Assembly: GCA_029532625.1 (NCBI GenBank)
Contig: JARFXM010000003.1
Span: 3,472,001-3,536,000, forward strand
Source: Lomentospora prolificans
Taxonomy: Eukaryota; Ascomycota; Sordariomycetes; Microascales; Microascaceae
Direction of reading: 5' to 3'
DNA: 64,000 nt
A program made the position numbers and the translations under genes. Below, one piece after another: positions 34,549 through 46,969 of this stretch; within the stretch, counting starts at the first letter, position 1, and each line of letters opens with the position of its first letter. Below the pieces are notes generated by a model. That model did no database searches. It had not been told where the DNA came from and saw nothing but the letters and a program-made list of their open reading frames with translations.

Positions 34549-36714
34549 GGGTCGTTTTGAGACAGCCAGCAATATACACAACCCGTCCTGTCTCGCGTAA
34601 CCGGCAGTCCTTACTATATGGCCTGGCTGACTTTAACACAAGCACAATGCCAAGGCAAGATGATATCAAGGAGACAAGATGGTGTAACCTGTTTTTGTGT
34701 GGAATGAGCGATCCATAGGCCAATTGCTTTATCTACTGTAACACTACACAATAGCTTGTATTGATAGATACCCTTCTCCAACCTATGTAATATCCAAAAG
34801 AAAGTGATGTGACTTTATAATCAGGCAGGTTATAGGTTATTAGTAACTGAAGAATGAAATGACAACGACGTGAAGGAAAAAGGGAGAAAAACCACGCATC
34901 TCCATGCTCTGTACGAAGGTAGAGTCGGTCATGTTGACTCCGATGCCGCTACTCATGAGCAATGAGAGGAAATGGATTCCTTTTGGCTAAAGTGGAGCTG
35001 CCCTGGAGCCCCTAAACCTAGCTCGACTGTACCAACGACTAAAGCCAGCATCTAGAAATTCTCTGGATGGCCACACCCAGCCAGGCATGAAGAGCCTTCG
35101 TCCAAGACTATCAACTCAACGAGCGAGAAGGCAAGTGGACGGCTAAAGGAGGTCGTCGTGTCTTCTCAGTTGTTTATCCTGCTCGTTACTTGTCCGCTTT
35201 GATCCCCAGCTCCCTCCGGACCTGCCTACCCAAAACGCCTGAATAGGGGTAGTTCAACAGAGGATGGTTTAGTTTGCAAACTTACTGTACCTGTTAGCTG
35301 GCGGTTTCTCTACCGAGAAGCCTCCGCATAGTGGGCGACGTATGGTGTAGGCGAAAGGGTGTGCAAAGGATTGGCCTTGGCCGTCCACAAATGGATGTCC
35401 CCAACTGCACCACTGTGGATCGACTCCTTCAGGCGCCAACTCCGACTACAAATGCCCGCTCCGATGACAGTGGCACTATTGCAGACCATTCGAGCGTGGC
35501 TGTTCAGACAATGCGAAGCATTTCGCCTTCGTCAAATTCAAGTGTCTTTTCCCACCACTCCCCCTTCATTTCTAACCTCTTGAGCCCGCTTGATGATCGA
35601 TCTTCTCCCCCCAGGAACCCTCACCAGGAATGCCATGCGGCAACAGTGTCTTCTTCCTTGCTCAGGCCTCCAGCATGATCAGACAGCATGCAGCTATTGA
35701 TATTGTTGGATTGTGATCTCGTTGCGAAGGAAGCGAGCGTTCCCCAGAATTGTGTTCGACTCGAGCTCGATCTGCGAGATTTGGACGAGCGCATGAACAG
35801 AGTGTTCTCAATGTCTTATGGTCTAGAGTTGTATTCTAAGTGCTTTTCTAGGTACTGCCGCAGCACCATAATGGCAATTCTAGCCGTAAGAGAGAACTGG
35901 GTACCCATGGGTACAACTGGGAAGGTGTAAGATACATGTGGGAGTACCGTAGCGCTGGCTAGGGTAAACTTGCACAATTATTATCAATTGTTATTACGCT
36001 CAAGGGCCCTAGCCTGGGTTTTGGGACGAAAGGGACTGGAGAAAGTAAAAGGAAAAAGGGGGAGGGGTGACATCCACTGACCCTCGTCGTTACACGCAAC
36101 GGATCAATACCTCTGTTCCCAGACTAGGGTAATATTCGGAGGGGCCAGTGCGGTCCGGATCCCTCAACCCTGGTTGCCCAAGCCGAGCCCTTTCGAGGTT
36201 TCCGTGCGACTTCACTTCTTTGGGTCTTCGCCTGGGTGGCCAGAAACTAAGCAGAGTGGATATCATCAACCTTCTCTCAGGACTTTGACGTGCCCAAGAC
36301 TAGGCTGTCCTGCTTTCTTTCCCTTAGCATCTTTCTGCTTCGCTGTTTTATCCTTGTTTTTCTGTTAACTGTTTAATCCCTCCCTGTTTAATTCGTTCTT
36401 TCTAATATAGTAATCTCTTCTGCATTCTTGTTCTGCGCGTCACACCTGCTCGTTCCCTTCTTCGTTCTCCAGGTACATACCACACGCGATTCCCCGCCGC
36501 TTTCGAATTCGAGGCCCGCCACCCACCGAGCCCGTCTGCGCAAGCTTTCGTTACTCGGCTCGACTATTGCTTCTTCGAGACCACGATCTAGACTTCGTAT
36601 ACATTCCCGTACCACCTGTCTGACGCTAAGTCAACAGGTTGATCCAGTCTTATCAACAACTAGGGCACACAGATCCCCACACAGCATCTCCTCATTGACC
36701 CTGGCGTTGAGACA
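34549..36714. other. Intergenic region and promoter/leader of the ArfGAP gene
   Basis: About 2.2 kb between two plus-strand genes. From 36300 the sequence is pyrimidine-rich, as in a promoter and leader, and a leader intron is possible. Short open frames near 35331 and 35688 have no recognisable motifs and were not called. Confidence 0.55.
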
Positions 36715-38932
36715 ATGGCGGGAACGATCAGCAAGCGCCAGCAGGCGCGCAACGAGAAGGTTCTTCATGACCTGGTTCAAACTGTGCCGGGAAATAACCT
36801 CTGCGCCGACTGTTCTGCTAGAAACCCAGGTAATTTTCCTAGCTTGCGACGTGATCCAGGGCGTAATTGCTAATTCTCTCTACTACAACAGCCTGGGCGT
36901 CATGGAGTGTATGTTGTCTTGATTGTTTTCTCTCGCTTCGTGTGACCCTATTCCAATACAAAGGCCCCCTTTCTCGACAAGAGCTAACATGTACAACCGT
37001 CATGATAGTTGGGTATATTCTTGTGTGTCAGATGTGCGAGCATCCACCGAAAGCTGGGTACCCATATTTCAAAGATCAAGTCACTGAGTATGGATAGTTG
37101 GACGGCCGAGCAAGTCGAGGTCAGTTATAGTTCAGGCCATGGTTGTTACCGCTAGTTGGCTGGTCACCTTATCAAGCTTGACGTCGTGTGTTGGGCACTG
37201 ACACAACATTTTGTAGAACATGAGGAAGGTCGGCAACGTTACCTCGAATAAGATATACAATCCGCAAAACAAGAAGCCCTCCATTCCCATCGATGTGGAC
37301 GAGGTTGACTCCGTCATGGAGAGATTTATCCGCGCGAAGTACGTCTCCAACAGTTTTAATGGTGGCGGTCGCAGAGGCGGTCTCACCACCGGCATATCCG
37401 TCGACGAAAACCCCCCTCCGTTGCCCCCGAAGGGAAAATTCGGATTGCGATCCGCCTCGTCTCTTTTTCCTCTCTCATCCAAGGCGAAGAAGCAAGCTTC
37501 ATCCCCGGAAATCCTATCACCCACACGAGAGACCCTGCGGAGGAGCCCTTCGCCTCGCCTCGTGAACAAGCCTTCCAAGGTGTTCGGCGCCAGCATCGAG
37601 TATGACACAGGTGACACCGACTATAAGCTTGGTAGGCTTCGTGACATGGGCTTCATGGATAACTCCCGCAACGCCATGATCTTGAAGGGCGTCCATGGGA
37701 ACCTCGAGAAGGCGATTGAGACTCTGATTCGACTTGGTGAGGGCGGATCGAGATCTCCGTCCTTGGTATCCCCGCGGGAGAGTTCGCTACGAGCCACACG
37801 ATCTCTCACTCCTCTTTCCTCTAGGGCCACAACTAACGGCCGGGACACTCCAATCACGCCCCCAGCAGCATCGCCTGCAGTTTCAACGAACCCCTTCGAT
37901 ATGCTCACTCCTCAACCCCAGACCGCCCAATCGACCGGGACTCTGCAGAATAAGAACGCCAGTCCAGCCTCTACAAACCCGTTTGGTCCACCATCGAACC
38001 AAGCCGACTTGTTCAGTCAGGCTTTCCAGAACATGTCTCTTGCCCCACCTCAACAGCCACTATTCCCCAACCATACCGGCGGCATTCCATCCCAACCCGG
38101 CCAACTCGCGCATAACCAGCCGCTGTCGGGAATCGCCCCTGGAGCAGCATCTATGTCCTTTAATACCAACCAAACATACTCGCAGCTTCAGCCGTTGCAT
38201 GTCCAGCAGATCTACCCTCAGCAGACCGGCCTTTCCCCAACTTCGGCCCAATCGACACCAGGCCTTGCCTATAATCATAACCCATTTTTCATGGACCAAG
38301 TCCAAACGCAAGCGCAGGTGCATGTACAGGTGCAGGCACAGATGGCGTCCCAGCAACCGCTGGCGGTTAACACTGCGACCTCCCCAAGCTTTGCGAACAA
38401 TCCGTTTACCCGTTCACCTACCCGCATTCAATCTCCAACACTTGGTCAGATTCCGGAGCAGTCGCAATATGTCACGAGTCCTTCGCAGCAGACAAACCCG
38501 TTCTTCGCACAGGCGCAGTACCAGCAAGCTCCCGTTGCGCAACAAGCCCAAACCTATAGCCAACGGCCGGACAAGGCGTCCATTCTCGCCCTCTACAATT
38601 ATCCGCAACTCGCACCGCAGCCCATGGCCCAAGCAGAACAACTACCAATGTCGACCAATGCGATACATGCGAACGCTGCTAGTGCAGGTAATCCTGAACA
38701 GCCTCGTAGTGTTTCGACACCTCTATCTGGCAACAGGAACCCTTTTGCCATCAACAACGGAACGACCTCTCCGGCTACCTCATCTCCTCTAGCGTCTAAA
38801 GACATCTTCTCCGGTGGCCTTAGCCACGGAAGCCGCGACAGCATCGCGCTCGGCATGGATATGGCCAGTTGGTCGAACAGCGGACGACACAGCCCGGACG
38901 CATTTGCCAGCCTAAGTGCCAGGCATACGTAA
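36715..38932 (+). CDS. ArfGAP with UBA domain and NPF motifs (Gts1-like)
   Basis: Four exons, 36715-36829, 36892-36908, 37009-37119 and 37217-38932, encode 652 residues; exon 2 is only 17 bases. The N-terminal ArfGAP zinc finger is C30-x2-C33-x16-C50-x2-C53 (NLCADC, FLCVRC), with the catalytic Arg in SIHRKLGTHISKIKSL. Residues about 216-258 (LRDMGFMDNSRNAMILKGVHG) are a UBA domain that would bind ubiquitin. The remainder is Gln/Pro/Ser-rich and carries six NPF motifs (TNPFDML, TNPFGPP, HNPFFMD, NNPFTRS, TNPFFAQ, RNPFAIN), which bind EH domains of endocytic proteins such as Ede1 and Pan1. ArfGAP-UBA order is that of yeast Gts1. It probably stimulates GTP hydrolysis on Arf at endocytic or Golgi membranes. 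The domain call is secure, the exact orthology moderate. Confidence 0.93.
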
Positions 38933-39268
38933 AGAAGAGTAAGAAAAATACGCCGCGGGTTTTGTTTTATGTACATAATGCGTTTCCCACCTTTGATTTT
39001 CTGTACATTAAACTTGTATGACAATTCACAATTTCCTGAGTTTCTTTTGTGTTCTTTTCACGGTGTAATACCTCCAGGTTTCCCAGGCTGCATACTACAC
39101 GTAGAGAGTCGTTGTATCTAAGGGTTGAGACGACCGCACGATGGTGTAAATTGCGATGTTAATAGTTAAAAACACAAATCAACGTTTTCATGTTCCAGAA
39201 GGTATTACTATATCTTAGAGTCCTTCGTTCCGGTAAGAGCCTTGAGATCATACTCTAATCCGCTTGTC
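38933..39268. other. Short intergenic region between convergent genes
   Basis: About 340 bases holding the 3' ends of the ArfGAP and glycosyltransferase genes. It is AT-rich with no coding content. Confidence 0.6.
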
Positions 39269-40721
39269 TTAGTGGGCCTCCGAGCTCAGGATAAACTCCT
39301 CAAATGTCACTCCCTCGGGCAATTCACTTTCAGCAACCTGTGCGACTTGGTTCCAGCCTTTCAACAAGCTCCTCCAGTAGCAGGTTTCCGCTGACTTGCT
39401 AACATATCCTCCACCCACGAACTGGTCGCGCTGGCGGGCCGCAATACGTTCGGCGATTGCGGGGTGGGCTTCCAGCCATGCAATAGTCTCTTCTAGGTCG
39501 GTCCAATCCGGCTTTACAAAAATTATGTTGGCTTCTTCAAGGCTTATATCGGCAGGCCATATTTGGCGGGTACGTTTGGAAGGGTATGCGCGTGGGTCCT
39601 TCTCCGTCTCTTTATCTAGCGCCGAGCGACCGCGGAGCAACACAGTTGAGTAGATGGGCCGGAGTAGGTGTGTCGTCGGTTCAAACCATTCAAGCGGCGG
39701 GCTAAGAATTATACTCCGGCACATCCGGTGGAAGGAGAACCGACCACTGTAAGAAACGCCCTCTGTGTGTATAATGTACTTGTATCGGCAAAAGTCTTGG
39801 ATGGGCAAGCCATTCGAGGCTGAGGCTGAATTGGTCGTCCAGTCTAGAGCTTGAACATCGGCCCAGGAAGTGGCCTTTCCCGCTACCCGGATGAGGTCTT
39901 GCCGGAGATGGGGGTTGACGCCAAGAGGGTTAGCAAACCAGGGAGTGCCGCGCCAGATAGCACGGGGGTTCTTTTTGGAAAATGGTAAAGTAGACTCAAG
40001 ATTCGTGATGGTGGAGGAAGCGGCCGGGAGCGAGTTTAAGAAAGGAAGCGCCCAAGACCAAGCAGAGAAATGAGGCATGGGGAAGGAGTGGGCCTTGGAG
40101 GTTGAGTAAGTTGAGGAGGGCTGGTCATGAGCTGGACGAGCATAGACGAAGCTGTTTGGGAGAGGTGAGTCATGGATAGAGAGTGAGAACGTCGTGTTGG
40201 GGAGCGGGGTGGGAGAAGAGGTTATGGCGCGGTAAATCTGGTGAAGGGCGGCGAGTTGTCGCTATTTGTGACATTGCAAGTTAGTGACGTCGGCATCGTG
40301 GAATAGAGCAACAACGCGCGTATACCTCTTTCATGTGCTTCGAGAGTTGTCCCTTTCCGGGAGGTCTTCGGATGTATAGATCTCCGTTTCTCACAGTCGC
40401 TATCAATGCTTTGTCGTTGCCGATATTCACTTTGAAAGGACCCCTGGCAACGGCTCTGTCGATTTCGTCCATCAATCCTGGAAAGACATTGCGGCAATCC
40501 TCCTCCGTAAGCCCGAGTTCTTCGTGCGTTCCGAGGGATGCGCGACCAACGGCTCGAGAGGATGATGAGGCGCCGTTTTGACCATGGGGGCCTGGACGAG
40601 CCTCGCGCAGAACGAGGAAGTAAATGACCACGAACACTGCGAATGCCACAAGGACTGGCTTTGTAAGCGGACGCCGGCGTGGACAAGGGGCCATCATGGC
40701 TCTTGCGAGAAGCTTGAGCAT
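39269..40721 (-). CDS. Glycosyltransferase family 90 (CAP10-like), type II membrane protein
   Basis: Two exons, 40721-40326 and 40261-39269, encode 462 residues. The intron is 64 bases (GTATAC..AATAG) and joins in phase 0 as SKHMKE/RQLAALHQ. Residues about 18-38 (PLTKPVLVAFAVFVVIYFLV) are a signal anchor after a short basic N-terminus, giving a Golgi type II topology. The luminal part has CAP10/GT90 hallmarks: AIWRGTPWF, then KYIIHTEGVSYSGRFSFHRM, then ILSPPLEWFEPTTHLLRPI. Family members transfer xylose or glucose to proteins or capsule polysaccharide (Cryptococcus CAP10/CXT1), and in other fungi are presumed to act on cell-wall or secreted glycans. The donor and acceptor here are unknown. 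The gene converges on the ArfGAP gene. Confidence 0.9.
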
Positions 40722-43700
40722 GTCATGCTAAGGTGAAGGAGAATTGCATCTCCAGAAGAGCAGGTGCTATCTTGGCAATGGAGGGAAGAGGACAACTAAA
40801 TGAACTGGGGGTTGTTCAGGCCAAGGTTGCGTTTGGTGTTGCTCGAGGTCGCACTGGGCTTCCAATGCCTGTCACGGAGCAGACAGCGGAAGCAGCAGAT
40901 CCCTAAGAACGGAACGTGGGGAGGAGGCCCATCAAAAATCGATAAAGACGACAGAAGCCAGACATGGAACTGTATACATGGACTATAGGCGGGTATTTCT
41001 GCTACCTGGGCCGATGCGACCGAAGTCTCGCCAGCAGAGAGAGCGGTCCCAAAGCCCAGTATCCGCAGTGTAGGGTCGCATCCTTGGGCCTGTCAAGCTT
41101 TTGTCAAGAGATGATCGATATGAAGCCAAACTATCGTACATAGTGCAATATACTGTATCGCTGTGTTGACAGTACAAGCAGTGCGTCACAGGGCCGACCG
41201 TTCCCGGTAGCTAACCCAACGGCCGGGTGCGGTCCGTCCGGCATTGCAGACAGTGGACTACGAGCCGGATTGCGAGAAGTTGGTCGATGGGTGTACACAG
41301 TGGGTCGAGTAGTTTGCTTAATTCGAGAGCGTCTTAATATAGCTGGCAGTGGAGGGAAGAGCGCCGAGACCTCATCTATAGGTGGGAAAAGGCAACCATT
41401 CGTTTTGTTCCAGTCCGAGATTAATTTGTCGGTCGCTTTCTATCGTCCCAAGCTTACGACGTTTGGGATCCTTGCGTCACCTCCGACAATTAGCTGCGCT
41501 GTTAAGGTGCGGGGCACACGGAATCACGGCCCTCACATCTGAAGAGAAAGGATATCCGACCGCAATCATCGGCTCAGTTCCCATGGTAGCAGCGAGATTA
41601 GCGAAGGAAGAAGTGATGGGGATATCAGGAGTCCATATAACCACCATTTACATAAGCAAAACCGATCAACCGGTCTTAATACCATCATCCAGGCCTTTGG
41701 TCCTCGTTCTCACCTTCATGGATGTCGAAGTGACGATCCCTTGCACATGCGACATGCGCGACGTGACTCAGTCTCGGCCTCATTCACTCATAGCTCAAAA
41801 TTCGCATTGCACCCTCCTCTACTGCACTGAGGGTTCGGGTCTCTCATCGTTCCAACGATGGCAGGAAGATAGAGCTCAGTCCCGGCGCGATGACCCTGCG
41901 ATCCCGCCGCTCACAAACCTCGCTCCTGAGTGGCGTATCTCGTGATTCAACGATATTACCAATCGTGCAATCATGGTCACCACTGCAAAGGACCACCGAA
42001 AAGCCTTGGACCCCAAGGGTGTTGCCGGAGGCTGCGAAAATAGACCGCCTGTCGCCCGTTTGCCAGCTACCGAAAGAGCCTCGTGGCGTAAAGCCGCCAG
42101 CATCAGCATTCATTCCCGTAGCCTGATGCGTGGTGCATCCAGTCATCCCCATTATCGCCTGTGCCATACCTCTGATTGGTCTCTAGCGCATACTTGTAGG
42201 AGCGAGGGAGGAGAAACCCTTAACCTGCCGGCCTGTGAGCGAGAAGCCAGGGGGCCTGCCAGCTATCGGTCTCCGCTCAGAGGACACCTCATAGATGTCA
42301 ACGCGTGGGAGCCAATGGAGAGCTGGAGATCAACTGCTGCCGATGATATGACCTCGTACGAGACTCGCGAAGTGGGTTCAAGCATGGGCGCTCCTCGGGT
42401 TGGGGAGATCAAGAACTCCTTCATCCTCGTATTCCGGATAGGAGTTTTCGAATTTGGAAGGACGAGAACTGTCGGCGAGCTCAGATGGAATTCTCGACCG
42501 CGGTCATGATCGCATAATAATAGCCCCTTCTGCGAATGCTCCACGGCGGCTTGGGGGCTTGATAAAACTGTCACTGGCACCGACTAAACTAAGGTGTTTC
42601 ATCTGATATTCTCTCCAATCGTTTCTACCATTATTAGCGAGGAGCCAGATAATTAATGACATTCGCCGCCTGCCTGCTTGACTTCATCTCGTCCCGATTC
42701 GATTGGAGTTCTGACCCAAAGAACGGGCTGGTTGCCTGATATGGCAATGACAGCCCAGACCTGAAGACTTGGCTTTTCGTGTGTTGGACAATTTGACAAA
42801 GTGTGCGGCTGCACAATTCTTCGACTTCTAAGAGAAGATTGGGAATGAACGTATCCCTTTCACGCGCCGTTCAAATGCGAATGGAAACGTCCGGAACAGC
42901 CTCTGTTGCCCCGCCCCGCGCGAACGACGATCCAAGGTGGAATTCTTCACCGCAAATTCCTCGTGCATATATTACTTTCTAGGTGTCGTTGGGCATTGTC
43001 GCGCGTTCTCCTGTTGGTGGGTCTGTTGGCTTCCTGGCAGATATCTCGTATAGGCATCTCGTTCAGCATGAACAGGGAGCTCGCTGGCTGGCCACCGCCA
43101 AGGATGGGGCTTTATGCTGGACACTGGAGAGGGCTGGCGATGCTCATTCTTTCTGACAGTGTAACCCGCAGATCATGAGTCCATCCAAAAATAGTCTCAT
43201 CACATCCCCCTTCGCGCTTTGGAGCACGACTGCCAGGTTTTTGATCTGTTCCAAGCTACGTGCCTCCCCAAAATACGACTTTGACCAAGCCCAGTCGGTC
43301 GTCTTTATCGACTCGCCGGTATTAGTACTATCGTGGATCGTTCTGGTCTGTGGCAACTTGAAATGGAGTCTAGTTTTGAACACATCGTGCGATTTACATC
43401 CAATATCCTCGTCAGCCGGCTGTGTCTGTTGTCAAAGAAGATATGGACACAAACTTACCAGGGTGTGACCTCCTCTCCAATGGGCTGGGTCCTCCAACCA
43501 TGCCCGCCTGGCACGCGCGAGTCTGTCCGCCCACCTACCTGTCGTGAGACCACCAACGAGGCATTTCCCCAAGGAGGACCCGCCTGGCAGCCTGGCTTTG
43601 GCTGGCTTTACCACTTATTTTGTGCCTCAAACTACCGGGACCTTACCTCGCGCGCTTGCGGACTTCACATTGCTTCATTCAGCCTCGTACGAGTACATAG

Positions 43701-45000
43701 TTGCTTTAAACTGAATTATAATCCCGCAGATCACTTCTCAAAGCCGGGCACGTCATATTCGCCCACCTTTGTCCCGAGCGTATTTACTTCCGTTGTCTAC
43801 CACCAGCTAGCAACCGCCAGCGCCCTCGTTCGTGTTCAAAACAGCCGCATCCGACGCCGCGGGTGATGGGCCAATGTTCGTCCAGAGAAAAATGTTGCCA
43901 CGAAATTACCAAGGGCAGAGAGTTACATACATCGTGTTCCGCCGCCAATCCTTCCGAGCTGGATGGATGTAAGCTCGATTGAAGCCACTCTCATTCATCA
44001 GCACTTATTTGATATTGATCCCTACAAGCACGCTAGCTAGCCAGCAGGGGTCTAGGAAAGTCCCAGTGACACCCGAAGCCTTATTATCCCCTTGTTTTCT
44101 AACGACTACTCGTATCACTGGCTGGCTAGCTCTCTCTCTCCAACCTAGACTTGTGGCTGGTAATCTCGGCTCATTAATATTCTTTTCTTCTTTCTCATCT
44201 GGCCTCAACCCCTTGAGCTAAGGAGTAAACGCGGACATCCGGGGTACACAGGTACTTTTGTGTGCGATGGGCCAAGGAGAGATGCAGACGTACTCGTGAT
44301 AAATGCATCCCTAGGTCATGTTCGTACTTCCACTTGCATGGCCCAACCCCATAGTAATCGCTCAGGGACGCATTGGGGCGGAAGCAATATCTCAGCCCCC
44401 TCAGAACGTCACCTGTCCTTCCTTTTCAAGACGGGCCTGTCCCTCTGACTTCTCAATTCCGAGATAGGACGGGCTGCCTCGAGCGGAACGCCTCCAGTAC
44501 CTTCACCTCTGCATCCGACTACACGTTTGGTCTCCCCCCTGTGTATCGGGCGGCGATAGGCGAAAATGTGCAGATGAACCACACAAGCTACAGCTGGTCT
44601 GCGGAAGGCTGTTAGATATGGAGACACCACCTTCGCAGTATTCTGATGGGCGCTTCTAATGGTGAAAATCAGTATATATAAGAGTGGGAGGGTCACTCGA
44701 TAACCTCTTCTTCTCATCCTTGGTCATCGGATCTTGCCTGTTGAGGTGGAATCGGCCCTCGTGTTGGATGTTGAGCCCTAACCCCCTTTTTTCCCCTCGT
44801 TTGCATTTGATTCATTCATTTTCGCAAGGCATTGACGACAATCGAGTCTTCAGTAGTCACTTGTTCAACTAACCTTGACTTTCGCTTCACCCAAGTATCA
44901 TATCTCCGCTCTGTCCGGTATCTCACGATTGTTGCCTTGACTCAACCATCGGAGAATCTCCCTCAGTAGCTTCGAGACCCCATTTTGAACCTCCCCAAAA
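40722..45000. other. Long intergenic region upstream of the multicopper oxidase gene
   Basis: About 4.3 kb between divergent starts. No gene is supported: open frames are short, occur on both strands and carry no motifs. CTAGCTAGCCAGC-type short palindromic sequence occurs near 44030. The last 330 bases before 45001 contain a clear TATA box and a pyrimidine-rich leader. Confidence 0.55.
44673..44682 (+). promoter_or_regulatory. TATA box upstream of the multicopper oxidase gene
   Basis: TATATATAAG lies 319 bases before the ATG at 45001. A strong TATA box is more typical of regulated than of housekeeping fungal genes. The long gap implies a long leader or an unrecognised leader intron. Confidence 0.5.
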
Positions 45001-46969
45001 ATGCTTTCCCCGACCCTTGGCTTGCTCCTCTCTGGAGCCTTGGCTGGTCTAGTGGCCGCTGGTACTGTCGAGTATGACTGGGACATCACCTGGGTAAACG
45101 CTGCCCCGGACGGGTTTATGCGCCCCGTCATCGGTGTTAACAACGAGTGGCCCTGCCCCGAGATTCGGGCGACCAAGGGCGACATCATCCGGGTCAAGAT
45201 AAACAATAAGCTTGAAACCCAGACCACTGGTCTGCATTTCCATGGCATCAACCAGATCAGTACCAACTGGATGGACGGGCCGAGTTTAGTTACCCAGTGC
45301 CCCGTTCCCCCTGGACAGAGCATTGTCTATGAATTCTTGGTAAGTTTGTTTGAGAGTCTCAAGGGCTGGAACCACCTGCTGACCATTCACTGTGCAAACA
45401 GGCCGATGAGGCTGGAACTTATTGGTGTAAGTGAAGAGCGAGAAAGACTCCTTTCGAGCAAGAATTGATACTGATACCTGTGTTTCCAGGGCACTCGCAT
45501 GACATGGGGCAATATCCCGATGGCCTTCGCGGGCCTATGATCATCGACGACCCTGATGATCCATACAAAGATGAGTACGACGAGGAGTACATCTTGACGA
45601 TCTCCGACTGGTAAGCATTTACATACCTCCCTTGAAGTGGTGGCGGCACTAAAAAGGCGTACAGGTACCATGAGAGATCCCTAGTCCTAGGACAGCGCTT
45701 CCTAAACCCCAACAACACTATTGGTGCTCCGCCCGCTCCGGATGGCATCTTGATCAACGACGGGCAGAGTGCGGACTATCCCTTTGAAGTCGGTAAGAAT
45801 TACCGCTTCAGAATCATCAACATGGGCGCGTCCGCATCCGCCATGATCCATTTCGACTCGCACGACATGAACGTCATCATGAACGACGCCGCCTATGTTC
45901 AGCAGGAAATTGCTTACCAGCTCCGCGCCACGCCTGCACAGCGCTATGACGTGATCATCAAGGGTACCGAATGTGATAACCGCAACTTTGGCGCTCTCGT
46001 CTCGCTCGATCGTAACAGGGATTATACCACCGCCAACCCTCCTGTGTGGCCCTACAATGCCACGGCTTGGCTTGTCATGGACTCCGAGGGCGAGAAGAGG
46101 CCAGATGTTGTTGATATCTGGAGGCCTTTTGACGATTCTCACTTCAAGCCTCTCGAGGGTGACATCCTGCCACCCGCAGATAAGACTTTGGTGTTCAATT
46201 TCCAGACTTGCAGGGACAAGTACGGAATCAACCGGTACGTTCATATGTGATGGCGTCTTTAGAGCCGCCCGTCACTAATAGCGAGTATAGCCATTGCGTC
46301 AACGGATCTCCCTATGTGAACCCTAAGGTGCCGACTCTGTACACTGCCGCGACAACTGGAGACTTCAACACCAACGAGACTGTATACGGAGCTGTACACC
46401 CATTCCTTGTCTCGTATGGAGATATCGTCGACATTGTCGTCAATAACCACGACGGTGGTATCCATCCCTTCCATCTTCATGGCCACCATTTCCAAGTTCT
46501 CAGCCGCGTTCACACCGGGGGAGGTGACTGGCCAGGCCCTGACCACGCGGGATCATATAACCCCAAGCCACCCAGGCGGGATACTGTCTCTGTGTTCCCC
46601 AGGTCCCACGCTGTCCTGAGGTTCGAGGCTACTAACCCGGGCGTTTACCTGTTCCATTGTCATATCGAGTGGCACGTCGAGATGGGTTTGACTGCTACCA
46701 TCATCGAGGCCCCGAATATGTTAAGGGATATCGAAATCCCTCAGGATCACATCAATGCCTGTAAGAAGGCTGGCGTTCCTTACAAGGGCAACGCTGGAGG
46801 CAGCGTTGAGGATCCTCTCGATACCTCCAATATTCGCTACGAACCTCCTCTTGAGTACACTGGGCAAGTTACATTCTCCCGATATCGTTAGTGTTCGAGA
46901 GACGCGGGATTGCTAACTTACATCAACTCTACAGTGCCCAATGGATTCCGGCGTATGTTGAGCGTGTGA
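45001..46969 (+). CDS. Secreted multicopper oxidase (laccase/Fet3-like, pigment-cluster type)
   Basis: Exons 45001-45339, 45402-45426, 45490-45610, 45665-46234, 46291-46886 and 46935-46969 give 561 residues. Introns 1-4 are 54-63 bases and secure. Residues 1-20 are a signal peptide ending in LVAAG. Four copper-binding segments are complete: H79-F-H81 in GLHFHGINQ, then TYWWHSHDMGQYPDG, then HPFHLHGHHF, then HCHIEWHVEMGL. They contain the type 1 Cys and an axial Leu after Gly, as in ferroxidases and high-potential laccases. No C-terminal membrane anchor is present, unlike Fet3. The 3' end is uncertain. A GT-AG intron of 48 bases gives an end at 46969; a GC-AG intron starting at 46864 gives 563 residues ending at 46998; without splicing the frame stops at 46891. 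Lying upstream of a melanin-type synthase on the same strand, it may oxidise the pigment precursor, like Aspergillus Abr1; this is inference. Confidence 0.9.

Noticed and set aside
37734..38792. 352-codon plus-strand open frame in another phase of the ArfGAP gene
   Set aside because: The low-complexity Arg/Pro/Leu composition reflects the Gln/Pro-rich real frame read in the wrong phase; the real frame has ArfGAP, UBA and NPF motifs.
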